A stretch of DNA of 46,681 nt from assembly GCA_014879945.1 (NCBI GenBank), contig JACSRE010000132.1, positions 1 through 46,681 on the forward strand. Reading direction: 5' to 3'. Positions 15,926 to 24,022 of this stretch are shown here, in pieces (the stretch's first letter is position 1; each line of letters opens with the position of its first letter). A model generated the notes under the pieces. It saw only the letters and a list, made by a program, of their open reading frames with translations. It made no database searches and was not told the origin of the DNA. The position numbers and the translations under genes were made by a program. This stretch comes from Myxococcus sp. (GTDB lineage Bacteria > Myxococcota > Myxococcia > Myxococcales > Myxococcaceae).

Positions 15926-17016
15926 CGCTCGCGCTCGACTGGGCCGCCTGCGTTCGAGCGCGCTCCCGCGCCGCGGCGTGCAGGGCCTGCGTCGACGCCT
16001 GCCCCACGCACGCCATCAGCCTGCTGGGCCCGCGCGAGTCGGTGAAGGTCGACCTCGCCGCCTGCACCGCCTGCGGCCAGTGCCAGCCGGTGTGCCCGAC
16101 GGGCGCGTTCAGCGGCGTCGTCGAGGTGGGCGCGTTCGTCGCGGCGGCCGGCCCCGCGCTCGCGTGCACCGCGTCGTTCTGCCTGGCGTCGCTCTCGTCG
16201 GAGGACTTCGTCACGCTCGCGCTGAAGCACGGCGCCGTCACCGTCGATGGCGCTGGCTGCCAGGCGTGCAAGGCGACCCGGCCGGTGGTGGCCGAGCGCA
16301 TCGAGCAGGCCAACGCCTTCGTGTCGGCGGCGGGCTTCGAGGCGCGCCTGGTGGTGTCGGTGAGGCCCAGGGCGCGTGAGGCCGAGGCGCCGCCCGCGCC
16401 CACGGCGAAGGCAGAGAACTCCCGGCGCGCGTTGCTGCGCCGCTTCGTGCCGGGCCTCGTCGAGCAGCCCGCCGTGAAGCCGCCGCTCGCGCTGGCGCCG
16501 GTCGGGGTGGGCGTCGTCGAGCCCGCGCGGCTCAAGGCCCGGCCGCTCCCCGAGCGCCGCGTCCGGCTGCTCGAGGCGCTCGCGCAGGCGACCGCGGTGA
16601 GGGCGCCCGACGCGCTCGACGCGGCCCAGCTCGACTTCTCGTCCTCCAAGGCGCTCAACCTCACCACCTGCACGGGCTGCCTGCAGTGCGTGAGCGCCTG
16701 CCCCACCGGCGCCCTCACGGCCTCGCGCGCCCAGGACGCGGTGCACTTCGACGCCTCGCGCTGCGTGAAGTGCCGAACCTGTCACGACGCCTGCGAGCCC
16801 GGCGCGCTCACCGTCAGCAGGCGCTTCGAGACGGCCGACTTCGTCGCCGCCCGCGTCGTCGAGCTGGGCCGCTTCGTGGTGAAGGACTGCGGGGAGTGCG
16901 GCGCGCGCTTCAAGTACGACGGCGGCGACGCGCTGTGCCCGCGGTGCGTGGGCCACGACGACGAGGCCCGCGCCCTCCACGGCCTGCCGCCCAGAGACCC
17001 GGGAGCGTCGGCGTGA
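15922..17016 (+). CDS. Polyferredoxin with four 4Fe-4S motifs and a C-terminal zinc-ribbon-like end
   Basis: The 364-residue protein carries two ferredoxin-type pairs. The N-terminal pair is CRACVDACP and CTACGQCQPVCP. The C-terminal pair is CTGCLQCVSACP and CVKCRTCHDACEP. A linker of about 200 residues, with further cysteines (CTASFC, CQAC) and a Pro/Ala-rich part, lies between them. The end has CGECG...CPRC, which looks like a zinc ribbon or rubredoxin-like knuckle. There is no signal peptide, so it is probably cytoplasmic. It may supply or take electrons during maturation or link the respiratory enzymes to cytoplasmic donors; this is inferred from position between the chaperone and the AroE-like gene, both with 4-base overlaps. 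Confidence 0.82.
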   Translation: MTLALDWAACVRARSRAAACRACVDACPTHAISLLGPRESVKVDLAACTACGQCQPVCPTGAFSGVVEVGAFVAAAGPALACTASFCLASLSSEDFVTLALKHGAVTVDGAGCQACKATRPVVAERIEQANAFVSAAGFEARLVVSVRPRAREAEAPPAPTAKAENSRRALLRRFVPGLVEQPAVKPPLALAPVGVGVVEPARLKARPLPERRVRLLEALAQATAVRAPDALDAAQLDFSSSKALNLTTCTGCLQCVSACPTGALTASRAQDAVHFDASRCVKCRTCHDACEPGALTVSRRFETADFVAARVVELGRFVVKDCGECGARFKYDGGDALCPRCVGHDDEARALHGLPPRDPGASA

Positions 17017-17747
17017 TTCGGCCCACCACGTGCGTCTTCGGCCTGGTGACCGCCGACCGCGAAGACGGCTGGCTCGCGCGCCTCTACAACGCGCTCTTCG
17101 GCTTCAACGGCCTCGACGCGGCCTTCGTCGTCTTCGTGGTGCAGCCCAGCCACCTGCCCGCGGTGCTCGACGGGCTGCTCACCGGCCGGCGCGCGCACCA
17201 CCTGCACGTCGCGCCGAGTCTGTGGGCGCCCGCGGCGGCGGCGCTGAGCGCCCCCACGCCCTTCGTCGACGCCGTCGACCTCGCGTCGGGGCCGCGCTTC
17301 GAGCACGCGCGCCGCCTCGTCGAGTTCGCCTCGCCCGCCACGCTGTCGCTGCTCGATCGCGCCCCCGAAGGCACGCTCGGCGCGAAGCTCGAGGCCGAGC
17401 TGCTCACGCTGGGGGCCTCGGCGGGGCCGGGCGGGCTCGCGGTGGACAGCGCCTTCGCGGGCGAGCCGCTGCGGCCGGTGCCTGGCGCGCCCCGCGAGGT
17501 GTGGAGCGCCGCTTCCTGGGCCCTCGCGCCGCCGCGCCGCCGCGCGTTTCCCGCCGACACCGAGCTCGGGCCGCCCTGGGCGCTCTGGGTGCGCCGCGCC
17601 GGCGACGAGTTCCTCACCCGCTTCGGCGTCGAGCCGCGGGTGCCGCGCGACCTGTTCGAGGCGCTGATGGAGCCCGACTTCAGGCCGTGCCAGCTGACCG
17701 ACGACGCCTTCCGCGCGGCCTACCCCCACCTCGAGGCGCGGCCATGA
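17013..17747 (+). CDS. Uncharacterised protein resembling a degenerate shikimate-dehydrogenase (AroE) N-terminal domain
   Basis: The 244-residue protein starts at a GTG overlapping the previous stop. The N-terminus reads like the AroE substrate-binding fold (VFGLVTADREDGWLARLYN, then a Leu-rich helix and FVVFVVQPSHLPAVLDGL). At the place of AroE's NVTxPxK it has LHVAPSLW, so the catalytic lysine is absent. The SxS substrate motif is replaced too, and no clear GxGGxxxA NADP loop is seen in the second half. It is therefore unlikely to be an active dehydrogenase. No family is claimed with certainty. Its location inside the overlapping molybdoenzyme run suggests an accessory or assembly role. Confidence 0.65.
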   Translation: MIRPTTCVFGLVTADREDGWLARLYNALFGFNGLDAAFVVFVVQPSHLPAVLDGLLTGRRAHHLHVAPSLWAPAAAALSAPTPFVDAVDLASGPRFEHARRLVEFASPATLSLLDRAPEGTLGAKLEAELLTLGASAGPGGLAVDSAFAGEPLRPVPGAPREVWSAASWALAPPRRRAFPADTELGPPWALWVRRAGDEFLTRFGVEPRVPRDLFEALMEPDFRPCQLTDDAFRAAYPHLEARP

Positions 17748-18103
17748 CGACCCGCGACGCCGGCCCCTTCGGAGCGCTCGCGCGCACCTTCATGACGCCC
17801 GCGCGCAGCGGGGTGTACCTGACGCGCAACGAGCTGCTGGTGCTGGCGCGCCTCACCGAGGCCAGCGTGCGCATCAACGAGCGCCCGCGCATGCTCGTCG
17901 ACATCCTCCGCTCCGCGCAGACGGCGGGCGAGCTGGTGGCGATGGTGGAGCAGCTGCTCGTCTTCACCCGCGCCAGCCTCGCCGCCTACGAGGCGCTGGT
18001 CGAGACGTACCCGGCGAGCGCGGCGGCGTGGCGGCCGTGGCTCGAGCGCGCGCGCCGCACGGTGCTGCTGCTCGAGGACACCCAGCGCGACATCGGGTTG
18101 TGA
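17744..18103 (+). CDS. Small helical protein of unknown function in the molybdoenzyme run
   Basis: The 119-residue protein begins in an ATGA overlap with the AroE-like gene. It has no signal peptide or membrane segment and is predicted to be mostly amphipathic helices (LTRNELLVLARLTEASVRIN, VDILRSAQTAGELVAMVEQL). It could be a second small chaperone or adaptor for the molybdoenzymes, but no motif supports a definite assignment. Confidence 0.7.
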   Translation: MTTRDAGPFGALARTFMTPARSGVYLTRNELLVLARLTEASVRINERPRMLVDILRSAQTAGELVAMVEQLLVFTRASLAAYEALVETYPASAAAWRPWLERARRTVLLLEDTQRDIGL

Positions 18104-18129
18104 ACCGACCGGGCCCGGCAGAGGCTCTG

Positions 18130-18537
18130 ATGCCCATGGGTTGGTTCTCGAGATTGCTGGGGCTGGAAGCCGAAGCGCACGACGTCGTCTCCTTGACGGA
18201 CGAGAACTTTCGCCGCGAGGTGCTCGAGAGCCCGACGCCGGTGCTGGTCGACGTCTGGAGCCAGGGGTGCGGGCCCTGCAAGCTGCTCGAGCCGGTGGTG
18301 ATGCAGCTGTCTCGTGACTACCGCGGCCGGCTGAAGGTGGGCGAGCTCGACGTGGCGCGCGCGCCGAAGACGGCGGCCCGCTTTCACGTCAGCGGCACCC
18401 CCACCGTCCTCTACTTCCTCAAGGGCCGCGAGTTCGAGCGCGTGGTGGGCTTCAGGGCCGCCCACTACCACCGCGAGCTCATCGAGAAGGAGCTGCTGCC
18501 TCCGCTCCCGGCAGGCGCAGCCGCCCCGACGAAATGA
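18130..18537 (+). CDS. Thioredoxin-domain protein
   Basis: The 135-residue protein has a thioredoxin fold with active site C47-G-P-C50 (WSQGCGPCK) and the cis-proline loop SGTPTVLYF. The usual WCGPC tryptophan is replaced by Gly, and WSQG precedes it. There is no signal peptide; the N-terminal MPMGWFSRLLGL could be a short amphipathic helix. Thioredoxins reduce disulfides or persulfides, which suits a sulfur gene cluster. I used the ATG at 18130 with an AGAGG site in front. A GTG at 18100 overlapping the previous stop, in keeping with neighbouring overlaps, would add ten residues. The 3' end overlaps the opposite-strand Mrp gene by 59 bases. Confidence 0.88.
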   Translation: MPMGWFSRLLGLEAEAHDVVSLTDENFRREVLESPTPVLVDVWSQGCGPCKLLEPVVMQLSRDYRGRLKVGELDVARAPKTAARFHVSGTPTVLYFLKGREFERVVGFRAAHYHRELIEKELLPPLPAGAAAPTK

Positions 18538-19360
18538 GGCCGTCGACGATGCGCTCGTAGGGCGCCTTCTGCGAGGGCGTGCCCGACACCATCACCGGGG
18601 TGCCCACGTCACCCGAGAGCCGCACCGCCAGGTCGAACGGCACCTCAGCGAGCAGGGGGAGCTTGTACTGCTCCGACAGCCAGCGGCCGCCGCCCTCACC
18701 GAAGAGGGCGTACGTCACCCCGGTGTCGGGCGCGGTGAAGGGGCTCATGTTCTCGACCAACCCGGCGATGGGCACGTTCACGTCTCTCAACATGCGAATG
18801 GCCCGGCGCACGTCATCGGTCGAGACCAGCTGCGGCGTGGTGACGACGAGGGCCGCGGTGACGCGCAGCTCCTGGGCCATCGTCAGCTGGGTGTCGCCGG
18901 TGCCGGGCGGCATGTCGATGACGAGCAGGTCGAGCGGCCCCCAGTCGACGTCTTCCAGCAGCTGAATCATCGCGCTGGTGGCCACCGACGAGCGCCACAC
19001 CAGCGGGGTGTCGGGGGTCGGCGTCGTCATGCCGACGCTCATCACCTTGAGGCCGAAGTTCTCGGCGCACCTGATGCGGTCGGCGTCGGTCCACTCCAGG
19101 CGCGCGTCTTCGAGCTGCAGCATGCGGGGAATCGAGGGGCCGTAGACGTCGGCGTCGAGCAGGCCCACCGCCCAGTCCCGCTGCGCGAAGGCGCTGGCCA
19201 CGTTGACGGCCAGGGTGCTCTTGCCCACGCCGCCCTTGCCGCTGGTGACGATGATGACGTTCTTCGCGAAGGCGGCGCGGTCGTTGGGCTGGGCGCTGGT
19301 GCCGAACGACACGCCCTTCTTCGCCAGCAGCTTCGCCCGCGCGTCGTCGGAGTCACTCAT
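18479..19360 (-). CDS. Mrp/ApbC (NBP35-like) P-loop ATPase
   Basis: The 293-residue soluble protein has the deviant Walker A GKGGVGKST at 41-49, DADVYGPSIPRM, and the VIDMPPGTGD Walker B region, all diagnostic of Mrp/ApbC proteins that bind and deliver Fe-S clusters. The C-terminal ENMS segment, which carries a CxxC cluster site in ApbC, reads ENMSPFTAPDTG here, with no cysteines. Cluster binding at that place is therefore doubtful. It also lacks the N-terminal MIP18-like domain of some family members. It may serve the many Fe-S proteins encoded next door. It converges on the thioredoxin gene and their 3' ends overlap. Confidence 0.9.
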   Translation of the reverse strand: MSDSDDARAKLLAKKGVSFGTSAQPNDRAAFAKNVIIVTSGKGGVGKSTLAVNVASAFAQRDWAVGLLDADVYGPSIPRMLQLEDARLEWTDADRIRCAENFGLKVMSVGMTTPTPDTPLVWRSSVATSAMIQLLEDVDWGPLDLLVIDMPPGTGDTQLTMAQELRVTAALVVTTPQLVSTDDVRRAIRMLRDVNVPIAGLVENMSPFTAPDTGVTYALFGEGGGRWLSEQYKLPLLAEVPFDLAVRLSGDVGTPVMVSGTPSQKAPYERIVDGLISSGRLRLPGAEAAAPSR

Positions 19361-19461
19361 GAGTCCTGGTTCGCCTCGAGACCGCGGGGGACGGGTGAGA
19401 GCCTCGCACGTCCCCGAGGGTTCAGGCCGAACCCAATTCTCCAGGCGCAGCTCCCATCGAG

Positions 19462-21234
19462 ATGCGCCTCTCGCTCGTCGCCGTGCTGGCCGGTCTGCTG
19501 GGGTGCGCGCTGCCGACGGCCGTCGACGGCGGGGGAGGGGCGCTCGTCGATGGCGCGGTCATCGACGCCGGCGTGGCCTTCGACGGTGGGGCCTTTGATG
19601 GAGGCGCCGTCGCGGCCCACCCGCCGTTGGCCGCAGGCGCGGCGGCGCAACACGACGTCTTCGCGACCGGGCGCGTCTGCGCCGACTGCCACAGCGCCTC
19701 GGCGAGCTCGACCGCCAACCGTGACGAGCGCGGCGAGCCGGTCGACCTCCACGAGTGGTGGAGCGCCTCGGCGATGGCCAACGCGGCCAGAGATCCGCTG
19801 TTCCGCGCCGCGCTCGCCAGCGAGCTGGCGCGGGCGCCGGCGGCGGCTGACGCCATCTCGTCGGTCTGCTTGAGCTGTCACTCCCCCATGGCGAAGCGCG
19901 CGCTCGAGCGCGCCAACGGGCTGCCCGCGACCCTGGCCAACACCATCTACGCCGCGACCCCGGTGGGGAGCCTCGCGCGCGACGGCGTGTCGTGCGCGGT
20001 CTGTCACCAGATGCAGCCGACGGGGCTGGGCACCGAGGCGAGCTACAGCGCCGGCTTCGTCATCGACACCAGCCGCCGCATGTACGGCCCCTACGCCGCC
20101 CCCTTCGCCAACCCGATGGTGGGGCGCACCAGCTTCACGCCGACCCAGGGGCTCCACGTGCAGGACTCGTCGATGTGCGGCAGCTGCCACGTGCTGGTGA
20201 CCGAGGCCGTCACGCCGGCGGGGGCGGCGACCGGGCACCGCATGGGCGAGCAGCTGACGTACCTCGAGTGGAGGCGCTCGGACTTCTCGACTGAAGGCGG
20301 CGGCGCGACGCCCACCAGCTGCCAGGACTGTCACATGCCCGACCGTCAGGCCGACGGGCAGCCGCTGCTGACGCGCCTGGCGCACCGGCCTGAGGGCGGC
20401 GACTTCCCCCAGGTCGCGGCGCGAGGGCCCTTCTCACGACACGGCTTCGCGGGCGCGAACACGCTGCTGCCGAAGCTCCTCCGCCAGGGGCGCGCCACCT
20501 TGAACCCCGACGCCAGCGACGCCGCGCTCACGGCCGCGGAGCAGCGCAGCCGGGAGCTGCTGCGACGGCAGACGGCGACCGTCACCGCGTCGGGCCTGGC
20601 TCGCGTGGGCGACCGCGTCTCGCTGACGGTGCGAGTCGCCAGCCGCGTGGGCCACAAGCTGCCCTCGGGCTACCCGAGCCGCCGCGCGTTCCTCGAGGTG
20701 GTGGTGCGCGACGGAGCGGGCGCGCTGGTGAGCCAATCAGGCATGGTGGACGCGGCCGGGCGCCTGGTGGACGAGCGCGGGCGCCCGCTCCCCGAGGAGC
20801 TGGCCGGTGGGCCGACGCACCCCCATCGAACGCGCGTCACCTCGGCCGACGGGCCCGTGGTGTGGGAGTCGGTGATGAGCGACGGGCATGGCGGCGCCTC
20901 GTTCGCGCTGCTCGGCGCCGAGGGCTACCTGAAGGACAACCGGCTGCTGCCGCGGGGCCACCGCGACGACACCGTGGGCCCGCTCTCCACCGGGCCGGTG
21001 GGCGTCGCAGACCCAGACTTCGTCGCCGGCGGTGACTCGGTCGAGGTGTCGCTGCCCGCGCCGCCCGGCGCTGGACGGGTCGAGGTGCGCCTGCGCTACC
21101 AGACGTTTCACCCGCGCTACCTCGACGAGCAGCTGCTGCGCCCTTCGCCCGAGGCGAGCGCGCTGGGGGCGATGCTGACGACGGGCGTGCTCAGCCCGGA
21201 GCTCATCGACGAGGTGACGGTGCCCTTCGACTGA
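19462..21234 (+). CDS. Five-haem c-type cytochrome lipoprotein
   Basis: The 590-residue protein starts with a lipoprotein signal (LAGLLGC), then a low-complexity Asp/Gly/Ala linker (about 20-50) typical of outer-surface lipoproteins. Five CxxCH haem sites begin at C73, C136, C178, C239 and C287. The C-terminal half (about 340-590) is haem-free and beta-rich, starting around TATVTASGLARVGDRVSLTVRV with GHKLPSGYPSRRA. This arrangement is like cytochrome c554-type or multihaem proteins with an Ig-like C-terminal domain. It may exchange electrons with the periplasmic molybdoenzyme system nearby, but it is separated by the Mrp gene and its own promoter. Confidence 0.88.
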   Translation: MRLSLVAVLAGLLGCALPTAVDGGGGALVDGAVIDAGVAFDGGAFDGGAVAAHPPLAAGAAAQHDVFATGRVCADCHSASASSTANRDERGEPVDLHEWWSASAMANAARDPLFRAALASELARAPAAADAISSVCLSCHSPMAKRALERANGLPATLANTIYAATPVGSLARDGVSCAVCHQMQPTGLGTEASYSAGFVIDTSRRMYGPYAAPFANPMVGRTSFTPTQGLHVQDSSMCGSCHVLVTEAVTPAGAATGHRMGEQLTYLEWRRSDFSTEGGGATPTSCQDCHMPDRQADGQPLLTRLAHRPEGGDFPQVAARGPFSRHGFAGANTLLPKLLRQGRATLNPDASDAALTAAEQRSRELLRRQTATVTASGLARVGDRVSLTVRVASRVGHKLPSGYPSRRAFLEVVVRDGAGALVSQSGMVDAAGRLVDERGRPLPEELAGGPTHPHRTRVTSADGPVVWESVMSDGHGGASFALLGAEGYLKDNRLLPRGHRDDTVGPLSTGPVGVADPDFVAGGDSVEVSLPAPPGAGRVEVRLRYQTFHPRYLDEQLLRPSPEASALGAMLTTGVLSPELIDEVTVPFD

Positions 21235-21247
21235 GGGGCGCGCTCCT

Positions 21248-22096
21248 TCAGATGACGAAGTCGACGTCGTCGAACATCGACGGGTTGTTGCCCCGCGGCC
21301 GCACGTCGTTCTTTCGCGTCACCACCGAGTTCGCCGGCACCGAGCTCGTCACGAAGGCGTTGCCCGCGATGATGGAGTGGTGCCCCACCGTCGTCTGCCC
21401 GCCGAGGATGGTGGCGCCGGCGTAGATGACGACCTCGTCGCCGATGGTGGGGTGCCGCTTGGCGTCGGCCAGCGTCTTCTCGACGGTGAGCGCGCCCAGG
21501 GTGACGCCCTGGTACAGCTTCACGCCGTCGCCGATGTGCGTCGTCTCGCCGATGACGATGCCGGTGCCGTGGTCGATGCAGAAGCGCCGGCCGATGGTGG
21601 CGCCGGGGTGAATGTCGATGCCCGTCTTCTCGTGCGCGACCTCGGTGAGGAGCCGCGGCAAGAGGGGCGTGCCCAGGCGGTGCAGCAGGTTCGCCGTGCG
21701 GAACACCGCGATGGCGAAGAAGCCAGGGTAGGTGAGCAGCACCTCGTCGACGCTCCTGGCCGCCGGGTCGCCCTCGAAGATGGCCTGCGCGTCGTCCGAC
21801 AGGCGCTGGTGCACCGCGGTCAGCCCCGCGAAGAAGCGCTCGGCGAGCCGCTCGGGCATGGCCTCGTGCAGGGCGCCGACGCTGCGCTCGAGCCGCCGCA
21901 GCGACTCTTCGAGCTCGATGAGGTCTTCGGTGACGGCCTCTTCGCTGCACACCACCATCGGCGCGAAGTGGGGGAAGAGCACGCCCAGGCACTGCTGCAC
22001 GAACTGCTGCGCCAGCGGCCTCAGCTGCGTCGGCACGCGGTGCTTGCGGCGCTCGGTGATCAGCCGCTCGATGAGCTCTTGAGGCAGGGTCGACAT
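21248..22096 (-). CDS. cysE: Serine O-acetyltransferase (cysteine biosynthesis)
   Basis: The enzyme transfers acetyl from acetyl-CoA to serine, giving O-acetylserine, the acceptor of sulfide in cysteine synthesis. The 282-residue protein has a helical N-terminal domain (1-155) and a left-handed beta-helix of hexapeptide repeats (about 165-265) starting with the signature HEKTGIDIHPGATIG, then DHGTGIVIGET. The catalytic His and Asp of the family are present in these motifs. The tail after the helix (NDVRPRGNNPSMFDDVDF) differs from E. coli CysE and is like plant-type or EpsC-type enzymes. The ATG at 22096 has GAGG five bases upstream. It is the third gene of a minus-strand run behind the ATPase and PEGA genes, with a 31-base gap. 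Confidence 0.92.
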   Translation of the reverse strand: MSTLPQELIERLITERRKHRVPTQLRPLAQQFVQQCLGVLFPHFAPMVVCSEEAVTEDLIELEESLRRLERSVGALHEAMPERLAERFFAGLTAVHQRLSDDAQAIFEGDPAARSVDEVLLTYPGFFAIAVFRTANLLHRLGTPLLPRLLTEVAHEKTGIDIHPGATIGRRFCIDHGTGIVIGETTHIGDGVKLYQGVTLGALTVEKTLADAKRHPTIGDEVVIYAGATILGGQTTVGHHSIIAGNAFVTSSVPANSVVTRKNDVRPRGNNPSMFDDVDFVI

Positions 22097-22127
22097 GCGC
22101 ACCTCGTAGCGCCGCCGGGCGCGGGCG

Positions 22128-22535
22128 TCAGCGGAAGTCTCGCTCCAGCGTCACCGCGAGCCGGGTGGTGCCCTGCTGGCAGATCGCCACCGCGGCGTGG
22201 GGCCCAAAGCCCGCCTTCTCGACGACGAGGCGCACGGCCTCTCCTTCGGTGCAGCTCCAGTCCGACGACCAGGGCGTCTCACCCACCCGCTTCCCGGCGA
22301 CGCTGACGAGCGCGCCCGGGGGCGTCGAGTCGACGAGGAGCAGCCGGCCCGGGCCCGGGGTGAAGGTGGTGCCGTCGGCGCCTCCAGACGGCACGATGAT
22401 GACGTCGGGCCCCGGCCCGGCCGCCTTCGAGAGCCGCTCGCCCACCACGGTGATGGCCACCGAGACGGTCGCGGCGAACAACAGCAGCGCCGCCGCCAGG
22501 CGCAACACGTCACGTCGGTTGGTGGTCGCCGTCAT
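22128..22535 (-). CDS. Membrane-anchored PEGA-domain protein
   Basis: The 135-residue protein has one N-terminal membrane helix (about 11-31) preceded by NRRDVLRL and a periplasmic PEGA-like domain (about 66-133: VDSTPPGALVSVAGKRVGETPW). PEGA domains bind cell-surface or peptide ligands and are common in myxobacterial signalling and surface proteins. Two cysteines (SCTEG and AICQQ) could form a disulfide. Its ATG overlaps the ATPase stop (ATGA), so the two are probably made together. Confidence 0.82.
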   Translation of the reverse strand: MTATTNRRDVLRLAAALLLFAATVSVAITVVGERLSKAAGPGPDVIIVPSGGADGTTFTPGPGRLLLVDSTPPGALVSVAGKRVGETPWSSDWSCTEGEAVRLVVEKAGFGPHAAVAICQQGTTRLAVTLERDFR

Positions 22536-24022
22536 CCCGCCACCCGGAAGGCCTCGTCGAGGCTGGTGACGCCCTCGGCGGCGCGCGCGACGGCGGCCTC
22601 GAGCAGGGGCACGGTGCCGTCCTTTCGCGCCAGGGCCATCAGCGCCTGGGTGCTGGGCGCCCCGCGGAGCGCCTCTCGCAGCGGCATCGTCATCTCGAGC
22701 ACCTCGAAGACGGCGACGCGGCCGATGAAGCCCGCGCCGCCGCACCTCGCGCAGCCCGTCGGGCGGAAGAAGGCCTGCGTAGCGAGGCCCGCCGAGGTCA
22801 GGCGCCGGGCCTCGTCGGGCGTCGGCTGGTGTGGGGCGCGGCAGTGGGGGCACAGGCGGCGCACCAGGCGCTGCGAGATGGACGCGAGCGAGACCGACGC
22901 CAGGATCGCGGGCTCGACGCCCATCTCGAGCAGCCGGTTGAAGACGCCCGCCGCCGAGTCGGCGTGCACCGTGGTGAGGATGAGGTGGCCGGTGAGCCCG
23001 GCCTGCACCGCGATGGCGGCCGTCTCGGCGTCGCGAATCTCGCCCACCACGATGATGTTCGGGTCCTGGCGGAGGACCGCGCGCAGCCCCGAGGCGAAGT
23101 CGAGGCCGGTGCCGCGGTTCACCTGCGTCTGCGCGGCGCCGGGCAGGGCCAGCTCGATGGGGTCTTCGATGGTGGCGACCTGCGCGTTGCCGCCCCGCAC
23201 CGCGCGCAGGTGCTGCAGCGCCCCGTAGATGGTGGTCGTCTTCCCGCTGCCGGTGGGCCCGGTGAAGAAGAGCAGGCCCTGGGGCTTCTCGAGCAGCCGC
23301 AGCAACTGCGCGTGCTCCACCGTCGAGAGGCCCAGCGCGTCGAGGGTGGGCAGCTGCCGCCCCAGCCCGGTGAGCCGCAGCACCGCCTTCTCTCCATGCT
23401 GGGTGGGGAGCAACGAGAGCCGCACGTCGACCGGCCCGTCGCCGAGGGCCGTCGAGAACTGGCCGTCTTGAGGCGCGTCGCTCTTGTAGTGCACCAGCTT
23501 CGCCACCACCTTGAGCCGGTTGACGAGGGTGCGGAGCGAGAGGTGGCTCAGGGCCAGCATCGGCTCGAGCTGGCCGTCGACGCGGAAGGCCACCTCGCCG
23601 CCGGTGGCCGTGGGCTGCACGTGCACGTCGCTGGCGCCGCAGCGCGCCGCGCCTTCGATGAGCAGGTCGAGCAGCTGCTCTCCAGACGACGAGTCCTTCG
23701 CCGTGGCGGCGATGGCCTCGCGGGTCAACGTGACGCGCTCGGGCGTCGTCGCGGTGAGGGGCACCGGCGGAAGGCGGGCCGAGACGGCGGCGCTCATCGG
23801 GCGCGACGGCGCCGCGCCGGTGCTCGACAACACCAGCACCGCGGCCAGCAGCAGGGCCACCAGCACCAGCGGCTGGGTGACGGCGGCGGTGACCGAGGCG
23901 ACGGCCGCGTCGGGCGGCGGCGGGGGCCCCAGCCCGCCGGGGTCTGGCAGCACCAGCGCCATCACGATGACGCCGATGCCCAACAAGGAAAGCGCGACCA
24001 GGCCGCGTGAGAGCGTCTCCAC
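22532..24022 (-). CDS. GspE/PilB-family secretion ATPase with N-terminal membrane helices
   Basis: The 496-residue protein has the conserved core of type II secretion/type IV pilus ATPases: ASDVHVQPT (N2 domain), Walker A GPTGSGKTT with K261, the aspartate box IEDPIEL, Walker B IIVVGEIRD, the His box TTVHADSA, and a zinc-binding tetracysteine region CPHC...CARC. In place of the usual N1 domain it begins with two hydrophobic helices (about 5-25 and 41-62). This would anchor it in the inner membrane. Start is GTG 24022; longer frames would run over the divergent gene at 24122. No pilin, platform or secretin genes are near, so its machine is unknown. Confidence 0.88.
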   Translation of the reverse strand: METLSRGLVALSLLGIGVIVMALVLPDPGGLGPPPPPDAAVASVTAAVTQPLVLVALLLAAVLVLSSTGAAPSRPMSAAVSARLPPVPLTATTPERVTLTREAIAATAKDSSSGEQLLDLLIEGAARCGASDVHVQPTATGGEVAFRVDGQLEPMLALSHLSLRTLVNRLKVVAKLVHYKSDAPQDGQFSTALGDGPVDVRLSLLPTQHGEKAVLRLTGLGRQLPTLDALGLSTVEHAQLLRLLEKPQGLLFFTGPTGSGKTTTIYGALQHLRAVRGGNAQVATIEDPIELALPGAAQTQVNRGTGLDFASGLRAVLRQDPNIIVVGEIRDAETAAIAVQAGLTGHLILTTVHADSAAGVFNRLLEMGVEPAILASVSLASISQRLVRRLCPHCRAPHQPTPDEARRLTSAGLATQAFFRPTGCARCGGAGFIGRVAVFEVLEMTMPLREALRGAPSTQALMALARKDGTVPLLEAAVARAAEGVTSLDEAFRVAG

